Assembly (NCBI GenBank): GCA_964594235.1
Contig: CAZQMF010000020.1
Location: forward strand, 1-30,178
Reading direction: 5' to 3'
DNA length: 30,178 nt
From: CAYLHS01 sp964594235
Lineage (GTDB): Bacteria; Actinomycetota; Acidimicrobiia; Spongiisociales; UBA4744
Positions 6,548-14,462 of this stretch are shown here, in pieces. A program made the position numbers and the translations under genes. The notes beneath the pieces are model-generated. The model was not told the DNA's origin, made no database searches, and saw only the letters and a program-made list of their open reading frames with translations. Each line of letters starts with the position of its first letter. The first letter of the stretch is position 1.

Positions 6548-8278
6548 ATGAGACGCCGATTCTGGGTCGTCGCCCTCATCGCCGCATTTGCGTTGATCGC
6601 AGCGGCGTGCGGAGGGACAGGGACGACCACGACGCAAGCCACGACGACGACGGCGGCCCCCACTACGACGGCTGGACCGGGCACCACCGCGGCCCCCACT
6701 ACGACGGCCGCGACAGGTCCGAAGACGATCATCATCGGGACCACCGATACGATCGCGAGCCTCGATCCGGCGGACGCCTACGCAACACGGGACTGGGAGT
6801 TGATCAAGAACACCGGTGAGGGCCTGATGAAGTGGGCCCCCGGCTCCGGTGACAAGTTGATCCCGGGTCTCGCGACGGCGCCCCCGACCGTCTCGGACGA
6901 CGGACTGACCTACACGGTCACATTGAAGGACGGGATCAAGTTCGGAGACGGAACCGATCTCACGGCACAGGTGTTCGCAGATTCGATGAATCGTGTGCTC
7001 ACCATTGGCCCCGACTGCCCGAACGGCGTCGCCGACGCGCTCGTCACGCCGTATCTGGCCAGTGTCGAGGCGACAGACGCCAGCACGATCGTGTTCCATC
7101 TGTCACAGCCGGTGGCGTACTTCCCTCAGCTGCTCGCGACTGGCCCGTACATCCCGGCGGATCCGAACATCTTCCCCGCCGACCAGTGTGATCTGTTCCC
7201 ACCAGCGCCGATCTATGGCGTCGGTCCGTGGATCATCACGCAGTACACCCAGCAGGAGCAGGTCGTTCTCGAGCCGAACCCGTACTACAACGGGGACTAC
7301 AAGCCGCAGGTCGACCAGATCATCGTTCGCTTCTACAGCGATCCACAGACGATGGCCCTGGCCCTCCAGAACGGCGAGATCGACATCGCGTGGCGGTTCC
7401 TCGGCACCGAGTTGATTCAGCAGCTCGAGAGCGTGCCGGATGTGACGGTTGGAGCGATCAACGGCGGAGCAATTCGCTACCTGATCATCAACCACACGAT
7501 GGCACCGTTCGATGACGACAACGTGCGGAAGGCGGTCGCGTCGCTCATCGACCGCGACCAGATGGCGGACACCGTGTTCGGTGGCCAGGTCACGCCGCTG
7601 TACTCACAGGTGCCTCCGGGCTTCTTGGGTGCGAATGAGGCGTTCGATACGGCCTATCAGGCTCCGAACATGGCTGCTGCACAGCAGTACCTGACGGATG
7701 CCGGCTACAGCGAGAGCAATCACCTGCAGCTGGACCTGTACTACCCACCCGAGCACTACGGTGCGTCGACGGCGGACTGGATGGCGGTGCTGCAGCAGCA
7801 GCTCGAGGCCTCCGGCATGATCGATGTGACGCTGAACGCGGTCGAGTGGAGCACGTACGTGACGGCACTCACCGGTGGCGAGGCGTACTCGGCCGGAGTG
7901 CTCGGATGGTTCTTCGACTATCCGGACCCGTCGAACTACCTGGAGCCGTTCGTGTACAACGGCGGCGAAGGCACCAACGTGACAAAGCCGGCGGAGGGCA
8001 ACGCCTTCGGCGTCGGGATCGACGACAAGTCGCAGCAGCTGACCGATCTCCTCGGTCAGGCCGCGACGGAGACGGACCAGACCAAGCGTGCCGACCTGTA
8101 CGGGCAGGCGCAGGATCTGTATGCCGACCTCGTGGTGACGCTGCCGCTGTTCTTCGAACCCGAGCACGTGGTCTACGCGAGCTATATCCATGGCGATTCC
8201 ATGTACGACTCGCCTGACACACTGAACATCGGCCCGACGATCGAGTTCAACTACTCGACACTGACGACCGACAAGTAA
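6548..8278 (+). CDS. Peptide/nickel-type ABC transporter substrate-binding lipoprotein
   Basis: A 576-residue extracytoplasmic solute-binding protein of family 5 (DppA/OppA/NikA type). The signal peptide ends in a lipobox with Cys21 (LIAAAC). It is followed by a long Thr/Ala/Pro-rich linker (about 25-59), encoded by short DNA repeats and typical of actinobacterial surface lipoproteins. The mature domain contains YTVTLKDGIKFGDGTDLTA and later NVRKAVASLIDRDQM, both usual for the family. ATG 6548 has a strong GGAGGAGA site; the in-frame codons further upstream overlap OsmC in antisense and are rejected. It is the first gene of a complete five-gene importer operon. The substrate is unknown; peptides are most likely, and sugars or nickel chelates remain possible. 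Confidence 0.95.
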   Translation: MRRRFWVVALIAAFALIAAACGGTGTTTTQATTTTAAPTTTAGPGTTAAPTTTAATGPKTIIIGTTDTIASLDPADAYATRDWELIKNTGEGLMKWAPGSGDKLIPGLATAPPTVSDDGLTYTVTLKDGIKFGDGTDLTAQVFADSMNRVLTIGPDCPNGVADALVTPYLASVEATDASTIVFHLSQPVAYFPQLLATGPYIPADPNIFPADQCDLFPPAPIYGVGPWIITQYTQQEQVVLEPNPYYNGDYKPQVDQIIVRFYSDPQTMALALQNGEIDIAWRFLGTELIQQLESVPDVTVGAINGGAIRYLIINHTMAPFDDDNVRKAVASLIDRDQMADTVFGGQVTPLYSQVPPGFLGANEAFDTAYQAPNMAAAQQYLTDAGYSESNHLQLDLYYPPEHYGASTADWMAVLQQQLEASGMIDVTLNAVEWSTYVTALTGGEAYSAGVLGWFFDYPDPSNYLEPFVYNGGEGTNVTKPAEGNAFGVGIDDKSQQLTDLLGQAATETDQTKRADLYGQAQDLYADLVVTLPLFFEPEHVVYASYIHGDSMYDSPDTLNIGPTIEFNYSTLTTDK

Positions 8279-8286
8279 ACGATTGA

Positions 8287-8319
8287 GTGGGGGTGGGTTC
8301 CTTTCGGGCCCACCCCCGC
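8287..8319 (+). terminator. Strong hairpin between binding protein and permease
   Basis: GGGGGTGGG (8289-8297) pairs perfectly with CCCACCCCC (8309-8317) across an 11-base loop, with a further G-C pair outside. No T-run follows, so it is probably a partial terminator or an mRNA 3'-end stabiliser that gives more binding protein than permease. A similar hairpin sits after pstS. Confidence 0.7.
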
Positions 8320-8337
8320 ACTACCCTCCCGTTCACG

Positions 8338-9435
8338 ATGTCACCGCTGTCGCTCATCTTTCTCATCATCGGTGTCCCGGCCTTTGTCGGCCTCGCCTAC
8401 ATCTTCGTCAGGGGCAGCACAGGCCTTCGCCGGTACATCCTCACCCGGATCGCGCTGACACTTCCGATGGTGTTCATCCTCGCCAGCCTCGTGTTCTTCG
8501 TTCTGAGGGTCATCCCTGGCGATCCGGTCAGTTCGGCGCTCGGGCCGAAAGGCAGCCCGGAAACGGTGGCTCGCCTCAGGGAACAACTCGGTCTCAACGA
8601 CCCGCTCATCCTCCAGTACGCGAGGTTCCTCGGGAGCGTCGTCACGCTCGACTTCGGTAATTCACTGACGGGTGCACACAGACCGATCGTCGACGAGATG
8701 AGCGAACGCTTCCCTGCGACGCTCGAGCTCGTCATCCCCGCTGCAATCCTTTCACTCGTCCTGGGCATCTTCGGCGGCGCGTTCGCCGCGTCTCGACGAA
8801 AACGAACCACCGACTACTCGCTGAGGCTGTACTCGGTCATCATCTACTCACTACCCATCTTCTGGCTGGGGCTGATGCTCCAGCTGCTCTTCGGGGTGAA
8901 GCTCGGCTGGCTCCCCATAGCGGGGAGAATCGACGCGATCGCCGGAACCACCCTGCACCACATCACGAACATCTACAGCGTCGATGCGTTGCTCACGGGG
9001 AACTGGACCGCCCTTCGGTCGGTGCTGGAGCACCTGGTGCTGCCGACCCTGACGCTTGGACTGATCCTCTCCGGTGTATTCGTCAGGCTCACGAGGATCA
9101 ACGTCATCGAGACACTCCAGCAGGACTACATCGCCGCCGCGCGCGCGAGAGGTATCCGTGAGCGCGTCGTGATCTATAACCATGCTCTCAAGAACGCCAT
9201 GATCCCCGTCATCACCTTGATCGGACTCCAGGTAGCGATCCTCCTGGCGGGCGCGGTGCTCACCGAGACCGTGTTCTCGTGGCCCGGCATGGGCCGGTAC
9301 CTCGTCGAGCGAATCTCGAGCCGTGACTACACGGCCGTACAGAGCGTGATCACGATGTTCGCTCTGTTCGTTGCGCTGATCAGCCTGGCGGTCGACATCA
9401 TCTACTCGCTCGTCGATCCGAGGGTCAGGTACTGA
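8338..9435 (+). CDS. Peptide/nickel-type ABC transporter permease, DppB-like
   Basis: A 365-residue inner-membrane permease of the DppB/OppB family. The usual family N-terminus (RRYILTRIALTLPMVFILASLVFFVLRVIPGD, residues 31-62) is preceded by about 29 extra residues that form an additional hydrophobic helix (about 5-24). The coupling-loop motif ARARGIRERVVIYNHALKNAMIP is intact, as is the LAGAVLTETVFSWPGMGRY segment. ATG 8338 was chosen because the alternative GTG 8287 lies inside a stable hairpin. No Shine-Dalgarno sequence is seen, so translation initiation is unclear. The downstream permease starts 3 bases after the stop. Confidence 0.92.
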   Translation: MSPLSLIFLIIGVPAFVGLAYIFVRGSTGLRRYILTRIALTLPMVFILASLVFFVLRVIPGDPVSSALGPKGSPETVARLREQLGLNDPLILQYARFLGSVVTLDFGNSLTGAHRPIVDEMSERFPATLELVIPAAILSLVLGIFGGAFAASRRKRTTDYSLRLYSVIIYSLPIFWLGLMLQLLFGVKLGWLPIAGRIDAIAGTTLHHITNIYSVDALLTGNWTALRSVLEHLVLPTLTLGLILSGVFVRLTRINVIETLQQDYIAAARARGIRERVVIYNHALKNAMIPVITLIGLQVAILLAGAVLTETVFSWPGMGRYLVERISSRDYTAVQSVITMFALFVALISLAVDIIYSLVDPRVRY

Positions 9436-9438
9436 CGC

Positions 9439-10698
9439 ATGGCCCTTCAGACCCCTACGAACGAGTACGAGTGGAGCGTTGAGCTCGAGAAGGTCGGCTT
9501 CGTCAGAAGGCTCCTCGGGGCCAGGCGCTGGTACGGAGCGGACTGGTGGCTCGTCGCCATCTCGGCGGTGATGGTGCTCGTATTCATCATCCTCGGCCTG
9601 GTGCCGTCACTGCTCGCTCCGTACAGCCCGGACGTACAGGTCGGCCCGAGGTTCCTCGCGCCAGGTGCCAGCCCCGACCTTCCTGTGCTGGTGTCTTTGG
9701 CCTCGTCCGGAATCACCGAACTGGGTGATCTCGAGACCTCGACGGGCGACCCGAGGCCGTCCGTCGGCGTTGTGCGGGGAGTGCCAACCGCCCAAGCACT
9801 CAATGAGCAGGCTCAGGCGTTGAATGAGCAACTCGCCGGAACGGACAAGGAACTGCGGCCGCGTATCGTTCGTTTCAACTCCATTGACGAGGCCTTGCAG
9901 GCTGTCGCCGATGGAACGATTGCTGCAGCGGTCGTCCAGTCGGCGGAGTACGAGGATCTTGCGGAGAACTACCCACAGGTCGTGGAAGGCAAGAGCGTCA
10001 CCGGCGAGTCGGCCGCAGCCGGTGGCTTCCTCCTCGGCACGAACCAGATCGGACAGGACGTATTCAGCCGACTGATCTGGGGTACCCGCATCGCGTTGCT
10101 GATCGGGTTCAGCGCTTCGATCATCGCGTTGGTGCTCGGTGTGCCGCTCGGCTTGCTCGCCGGCTTCAGGGGCGGCAAACTCGATCGGCTTCTCAGCATC
10201 ATCATGGACAGCCTGTACGCATTCCCAGGGCTGATTCTCGCCATCTCGATCACGGCCGTGTTGGGTCCGAGCGTGCTGAACGTCATCGTTGCCATCGCGG
10301 TCTTGTACATACCCACCTACTACCGGATCGTGCGGGGCCAGACGCTGTCGGTCAAGGAAGAGCTGTACGTTGAGGCTGCGAGGTCGATAGGTGCTCGGTC
10401 GAGAGAGATCCTTCGCAAGTACATCTACCCGAACGTCATCCCATCGGTCGCGATCATCTTCTCCGTCAACGTCGCCGACGCGATCTTGACCGGGGCAGGA
10501 CTGAGCTTTCTCGGCCTCGGCCTTCCTCCGAACACCGCCGATTGGGGCATCGACCTCGCCCGAGGTCAGGGGTTCATACAAACCGCATGGTGGTTGATCA
10601 CCTTTCCCGGTATCGCCATCATGCTCGTCGTCCTCGCCTTCACGATGATGGGCGAGGGGTTGATGGAGATCTTCAACCCGAAGCTGAGGGAGCGGTGA
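9439..10698 (+). CDS. Peptide/nickel-type ABC transporter permease, DppC-like, with inserted binding-protein-like domain
   Basis: A 419-residue DppC/OppC family permease, over 100 residues longer than usual. The first membrane helix is at about 35-60. The conserved LGTNQIGQDVFSRLIWG follows only at 199-215, where normal members have a short loop. The extra stretch (about 83-192) should face outside. It contains SVGVVRGVPTAQ (108-119) and RIVRFNSIDEALQAVADG (142-159) followed by IAAAVVQS, a pattern resembling one lobe of family 3 (amino-acid) solute-binding proteins. Later helices and the EAARSIGARSREILRKYIYPN coupling loop are intact, so the permease is probably functional. ATG 9439 lies 3 bases after the previous stop. 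The role of the insert is unknown. Confidence 0.9.
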   Translation: MALQTPTNEYEWSVELEKVGFVRRLLGARRWYGADWWLVAISAVMVLVFIILGLVPSLLAPYSPDVQVGPRFLAPGASPDLPVLVSLASSGITELGDLETSTGDPRPSVGVVRGVPTAQALNEQAQALNEQLAGTDKELRPRIVRFNSIDEALQAVADGTIAAAVVQSAEYEDLAENYPQVVEGKSVTGESAAAGGFLLGTNQIGQDVFSRLIWGTRIALLIGFSASIIALVLGVPLGLLAGFRGGKLDRLLSIIMDSLYAFPGLILAISITAVLGPSVLNVIVAIAVLYIPTYYRIVRGQTLSVKEELYVEAARSIGARSREILRKYIYPNVIPSVAIIFSVNVADAILTGAGLSFLGLGLPPNTADWGIDLARGQGFIQTAWWLITFPGIAIMLVVLAFTMMGEGLMEIFNPKLRER

Positions 10699-11681
10699 TG
10701 GAAGACATCCTGTACTCCGTCCGCAACCTCAACGTCCGGTATGCGACCCGGTCGGGGGATGTCCACGCCGTGGACGATGTCTCGCTGGACATTCGCCGCG
10801 GCGAGATCCTCGGGCTCGTTGGGGAGTCCGGTTGCGGCAAGTCGACGTTCGGCAAGGCGATCATGCGAATGATGAGGACACCCGGTCGAATCGACGGAGG
10901 AGAACTCTGGTTCGACGGCGACGATCTCATGACGTACTCCAAGAAGCAGATGCAGTCGGTTCGCGGCGGTGAGATCGGGATGGTGTTCCAGGATCCCATG
11001 ACCTCGCTGAACCCCGTACAGCGGGTCATCGAGCACCTCACCGAGACGATCAGGACGCACGAACCGAAGGTCTCGGAACTGGCGGCGATTGCCCGAGCGG
11101 AAGAGCTCGTCGAGAAGCTCGGGATCCGGCGTGAGCGACTGGACGACTACCCACACCAGCTGTCGGGTGGTATGCGGCAGCGGGTCATGATCTCGCTCGC
11201 GCTGGCATTGCGTACCAAGCTCGTGATCGCCGACGAGCCGACGACGTCTCTGGATGTGATCGTCGAGGCGAAGTTCCTCGATTTGTTGAGGGAGCTTCGC
11301 GACGAGTTCGATCTGACGATTCTGTTGATCACCCACAACATCGGTGTCGTCGCCGAGGTCGCAGATCGTGTGGCGGTCATGTACGCAGGCAGAATGGCCG
11401 AAGTAGGAGATGTGTACGGGGTCTTCGCCGAACCGAAGCATCCCTACACGGTGGGTCTGCTGCACTCGGTTCCGAACATCGACTTGGCGGCCCACGACCT
11501 CTACAAGATGGAGGGGGCACCTCCCAACCTCCTCAGTCCACCGAGCGGATGTCCATTCCACCCTCGTTGCCCCCGGGCGATGGACATCTGTGCGGTCGAA
11601 GTGCCGCAGTTCCGTGAGGTGATCCCTGGCCACGCGACAGCCTGCTGGCTGTACGACCAGGTGGAGGTCGCAGGTGGCTGA
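10698..11681 (+). CDS. Peptide/nickel-type ABC transporter ATP-binding protein, DppD-like
   Basis: A 327-residue ATPase of the DppD/OppD type that energises the two permeases upstream. Walker A GESGCGKST is at 42-50, Q-loop VFQDP at 96-100, signature LSGGM at 155-159, and Walker B VIADE with D-loop SLD at 176-186. The C-terminus carries the oligopeptide-transporter extension with four Cys (CPFHPRCPRAMDIC ... TACW), which in relatives can hold an Fe-S cluster. The start overlaps the previous stop by one base (TGATG arrangement), so translation should be coupled. Confidence 0.95.
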   Translation: MEDILYSVRNLNVRYATRSGDVHAVDDVSLDIRRGEILGLVGESGCGKSTFGKAIMRMMRTPGRIDGGELWFDGDDLMTYSKKQMQSVRGGEIGMVFQDPMTSLNPVQRVIEHLTETIRTHEPKVSELAAIARAEELVEKLGIRRERLDDYPHQLSGGMRQRVMISLALALRTKLVIADEPTTSLDVIVEAKFLDLLRELRDEFDLTILLITHNIGVVAEVADRVAVMYAGRMAEVGDVYGVFAEPKHPYTVGLLHSVPNIDLAAHDLYKMEGAPPNLLSPPSGCPFHPRCPRAMDICAVEVPQFREVIPGHATACWLYDQVEVAGG

Positions 11682-12702
11682 GAACCTCGTCGAAGTCGTC
11701 GACCTGCGGAAGTGGTTTCCCGTCGCGCAAGGGTTCGTCGCGAGCCTCACAGGGGCGCCCAAAGAGCACGTGCGCGCCGTCGACGGTGTGACGTTCGAGA
11801 TCCGCAAAGGTGAGGTGTTTGGACTGGCGGGTGAGTCCGGCTCCGGCAAGTCGACCGTCGGTCGACTGGTACTTCGACTTCTGGACCCGACCGACGGCAC
11901 GGTCGTATTCGATGGTGTCGACCTGGGCTCACTGTCACACGAGGAGATGCGCACGCTTCGGCATCGGATGCAGGTGGTGTTCCAGGACCCGCTTGCCTCT
12001 CTGAACCCCAGGATGACGGTCGGTGAGGCAATCGAGCACCCGCTGAAGATCCACATGCCGCAACTCTCGCAGGAGGATCGACACGGCCGGGTGCTGAACA
12101 TGCTCGAGCAAGTCGGGATGGCTCCGTCGGAGTTCTTCTACGCGAAGTATCCACATCAGATCAGCGGCGGACAGCGCCAGCGGGTCGTGTTTGCGAGAGG
12201 CATGATCACGGCGCCCGATCTGATCGTGGCCGACGAGCCGATAGCCATGGCCGATGTGAGCGTGCGCGCGCTCCTCCTCGATCTCATGATGCAGCTCAAG
12301 AACGAGTTCGATCTCACCTACCTGTTCATCACACACGACCTCGCCACCGCCAAGTACGTGTGCGATCGCATCGCGGTCATGTACCTGGGAAAGATCGTGG
12401 AGGTCGGACCTCTCGAAGCCGTCTACAGCAACGCCCAGCACCCCTACACGCGCGCGCTCCTCGACGCGGTTCCCGTGCCAGACCCCAAGCGCCGGCGAAC
12501 GGTAGCGCTGCCGGCCGGCGAGATCCCGAACCCGATCAACCCGCCGCCGGGCTGCAACTTCCATCCGAGATGCTCCATCGCGCAGGCGGGAATCTGTGAC
12601 GGCATTGACCCGATTCTGCTCCCTTTCGAAGGTGATCCGGAGCACCTGGTGTCGTGCCATCTGAGAACCGGCGAGTACCAGGATCTCGATCCGCTCCGCT
12701 GA
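11674..12702 (+). CDS. Peptide/nickel-type ABC transporter ATP-binding protein, DppF-like
   Basis: A 342-residue DppF/OppF-type ATPase, partner of the DppD-like protein. Walker A GESGSGKST is at 53-61, Q-loop VFQDP at 102-106, signature ISGGQ at 163-167 and VADEP at 185-189. The usual D-loop (S/T-A/M-L-D) reads AMAD (191-194), a small departure that may affect communication between the two sites. The C-terminal Cys motif (CNFHPRCSIAQAGIC ... VSCH) is present. The GTG start overlaps the previous gene by 8 bases and follows a GGAGG site. It is the last gene of the importer operon; a hairpin and then a heptamer array follow the stop. Confidence 0.95.
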   Translation: MAENLVEVVDLRKWFPVAQGFVASLTGAPKEHVRAVDGVTFEIRKGEVFGLAGESGSGKSTVGRLVLRLLDPTDGTVVFDGVDLGSLSHEEMRTLRHRMQVVFQDPLASLNPRMTVGEAIEHPLKIHMPQLSQEDRHGRVLNMLEQVGMAPSEFFYAKYPHQISGGQRQRVVFARGMITAPDLIVADEPIAMADVSVRALLLDLMMQLKNEFDLTYLFITHDLATAKYVCDRIAVMYLGKIVEVGPLEAVYSNAQHPYTRALLDAVPVPDPKRRRTVALPAGEIPNPINPPPGCNFHPRCSIAQAGICDGIDPILLPFEGDPEHLVSCHLRTGEYQDLDPLR

Positions 12703-12706
12703 GATA

Positions 12707-12723
12707 GGCGAGCTGCCCTCGCC
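12707..12723 (+). terminator. Hairpin after the peptide ABC operon
   Basis: GGCGAG (12707-12712) pairs with CTCGCC (12718-12723) across a 5-base loop, 4 bases after the DppF-like stop. A TTTT tract follows about 9 bases later, inside the first units of heptamer array B. A modest terminator candidate. Confidence 0.5.
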
Positions 12724-12724
12724 C

Positions 12725-12827
12725 GTTGTGAGTTTTGGGTTTCCGGCTATGGGTAGGAGATCGCCTGCGGTCTTCGCGTCGTCCCAGTCCTTTCCTACCG
12801 ACAACCCATAACCCATGACCTCATGAC
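12725..12827. repeat. Degenerate heptamer array B (inverted pair)
   Basis: The left arm 12725-12759 is five plus-strand heptamers from GTTGTGA to GTAGGAG (12753). The right arm 12792-12827 reads on the minus strand as GTCATGAG, GTCATGG (12813-12819), GTTATGG (12806-12812), GTTGTCG and GTAGGAA (12792-12798). Both arms therefore end in the same GTAGGAR unit and face each other. It fills the gap between two convergent genes; nothing else is seen in 12703-12849. Confidence 0.8.
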
Positions 12828-12849
12828 CGAACGGACGGAGCCCGCACGC

Positions 12850-13569
12850 TCACGCGAGTTCCGGCGAGAGAAGATCAACGGGGCCGACTGTCGCGTGCAA
12901 GTGGCGGACGGCCATGTCGGCGATGTCCTGTCCGGCCGCCATGACGTCCTCGGACGCTGATTCGTGGTGGCCTTCGATGACGATCAACACCCGGGTGGAG
13001 TCCGGACCTGCGGCGCTCTGCGCACTCTGGCGCCAGCACCAGCGTCGCGCGCAGACGTACCCGGCAGCGTCGATGAAGACGACCTCGCCGGGAGAAGGAT
13101 GGTCCGGGCCATCGGTGCCGATGCCGTGAAAGACCTCGTCACCCGAAGCGAAGCGAACCTCGATGGGCAGCGACACTCCCTCGAGATCGAACACCGCCAC
13201 CGGAAGCGAGTGACGGATCGACACGAGGTTTCCGATGTCCACGAGGGGGTTGATCGAAGGCACCTCTCCCTGTTTGGAGAGCCTCCGGAGCAACGCTTCG
13301 ACGGCCGACCGGTGTTGGGTGGGTTTCACACCGAATCGGGAGAATGCTCGCCGCCACGCCGCGATGGAGGCGATCTCCGCGATCGGTATCTGAGCGAGCC
13401 GTTCGATGGTCGCCAACTGCTGGGAGCGATACTCGTCTGCCAGTCCGTCGGCACCACCAGGCTCTATGTCGGCTACCTGCACGACCGCCGCCCGAATCGT
13501 CGGGAAAGCGTCGAGCACCGTACGGTCGTACCCGAAGGACGGTGTCTCGGTGGCTGGCTGGTCCGTCAC
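12850..13569 (-). CDS. Free-standing B3/B4 domain protein
   Basis: A 239-residue protein resembling the B3/B4 domain of the phenylalanyl-tRNA synthetase beta chain, which in the full synthetase edits mischarged tRNA. Supporting stretches are RAFSRFGVKPTQHRSAVEALLRR (75-97), INPLVDIGNLVSIRHSLPVAVFDLE (106-130) and GEVVFIDAAGYVCARRWCWRQ (161-181). Stand-alone copies are common in bacteria; proposed roles include removal of wrongly charged amino acids, but the substrate here is unknown. GTG 13569 is the best start (VTDQPATET); further upstream the frame runs through repeat DNA. The gene is isolated and flanked on both sides by heptamer arrays. The ribosome site is weak. Confidence 0.85.
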   Translation of the reverse strand: MTDQPATETPSFGYDRTVLDAFPTIRAAVVQVADIEPGGADGLADEYRSQQLATIERLAQIPIAEIASIAAWRRAFSRFGVKPTQHRSAVEALLRRLSKQGEVPSINPLVDIGNLVSIRHSLPVAVFDLEGVSLPIEVRFASGDEVFHGIGTDGPDHPSPGEVVFIDAAGYVCARRWCWRQSAQSAAGPDSTRVLIVIEGHHESASEDVMAAGQDIADMAVRHLHATVGPVDLLSPELA

Positions 13570-13593
13570 GGTGCCCGATTCAAGCGGAGAGGG

Positions 13594-13717
13594 AACCAAC
13601 AACCAACAGCGAACAGCGAACAACCCGAAGGGAGAACGTTGGATTCGCCACGTGGTCTCGAGTCGATCATCGTCGCGCTGTGGCTGGCGGCTTCCAGCTG
13701 TTGGCTGTCTGCTGCGA
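13594..13717. repeat. Degenerate heptamer array C (inverted pair)
   Basis: The left arm (about 13594-13627) reads on the minus strand as GTTGTTC, GCTGTTC, GCTGTTG and GTTGTTG units. The right arm 13683-13717 is five plus-strand units, including GCTGTTG (13697), GCTGTCT (13704) and GCTGCGA (13711). GCTGTCT and GCTGTTC also occur in array A. It lies in the 306-base gap between the divergent B3/B4 and cytochrome genes. In the rest of that gap (13718-13875) I see only a weak TAGGCT -10 candidate (13861-13866) before the cytochrome gene. Confidence 0.7.
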
Positions 13718-13875
13718 GCGCAGCGGGCTGTCACAATGCGCCCCGTGCGGATCGGGATCGACTTCCCGGTCCCGGGATGGAGCGACAGAGCTACGCGAGG
13801 CCATGCACGGCGACTGGGGTCAGGAATGCCGCCTGGCTCTGAGCGGCGTCGGATCAGAGGTAGGCTGCGCTCCTC

Positions 13876-14460
13876 ATGAAACCGGAGAAGCGTAGTCCGA
13901 GGAGACTGTTGCTGATTGTGGGTATGGCTGCCCTTGTCGGACTCGTACTCGCGATCGGCTCCGGGGTCGAGGCCGCACACTTCGAGAACCGAGACTCGTT
14001 CTGTGCCTCGTGCCATTCGGAACCGGAGAGCACCTATGTCGATCGGAGCGTCGCCGCCGACCCGGTCGACCTGGCGAGCTTCCACACGACGAAGGCCGTC
14101 CGATGCATCGATTGCCACTCGGGACGGGGTCTCTTCGGACGCATCTCCGCACTGACGTTGGGTGCGAGGGACCTGACGCACTACCTGACCGGCCACTACA
14201 CGCAGCCTGCCCCGCAGACGAGGCCGGTATCCGACGCGCAATGCACCAAATGCCACGAGGACGTGCTCAACGCTCAGGGGTTCAACAATCACTTCCATGA
14301 GTTGCTTCCGAAGTGGCAGGAGCTCAGCCCGGACGCAGCTACGTGTGTGAGCTGCCACGAGTCTCATATCACCGACGGTTCGGCGGACATTGCGTACCTG
14401 AATGAGGCGCGTACGACACAGGTCTGTCAGGCGTGCCATGCATTTGCCGGCCAGGGGTGA
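13876..14460 (+). CDS. Pentaheme NapC/NirT-like c-type cytochrome
   Basis: A 194-residue protein with a basic N-terminus, one uncleaved membrane anchor (about 10-28) and five CxxCH heme sites: CASCH (43-47), CIDCH (77-81), CTKCH (123-127), CVSCH (157-161) and CQACH (184-188). Layout and anchor match the NapC/NirT/NrfH group, which pass electrons from menaquinol to outside reductases, but those usually have four hemes. No partner reductase (NrfA, NapA, TorA type) lies nearby, so the acceptor is unknown. ATG 13876 has no Shine-Dalgarno site, and a leaderless mRNA is possible. The stop is 2 bases from the end of the convergent purB, leaving no room for a separate terminator. Confidence 0.9.
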   Translation: MKPEKRSPRRLLLIVGMAALVGLVLAIGSGVEAAHFENRDSFCASCHSEPESTYVDRSVAADPVDLASFHTTKAVRCIDCHSGRGLFGRISALTLGARDLTHYLTGHYTQPAPQTRPVSDAQCTKCHEDVLNAQGFNNHFHELLPKWQELSPDAATCVSCHESHITDGSADIAYLNEARTTQVCQACHAFAGQG

Positions 14461-14462
14461 CG

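Noticed and set aside
6607..6720. Short DNA repeats in the binding-protein gene suspected to be an independent repeat element
   Set aside because: They encode the Thr/Ala/Pro-rich linker after the lipobox, a normal feature of actinobacterial lipoproteins.
9607..12101. Long open frames on the minus strand opposite the peptide transporter operon (9607-10581 and 10566-12101)
   Set aside because: They lie antisense to clearly conserved permease and ATPase genes, show biased low-complexity translations, and are expected in high-GC DNA.
13570..14439. Upstream extension of the B3/B4 frame across the array and the cytochrome gene
   Set aside because: The extension runs antisense through five heme motifs of a real gene and through repeat DNA.
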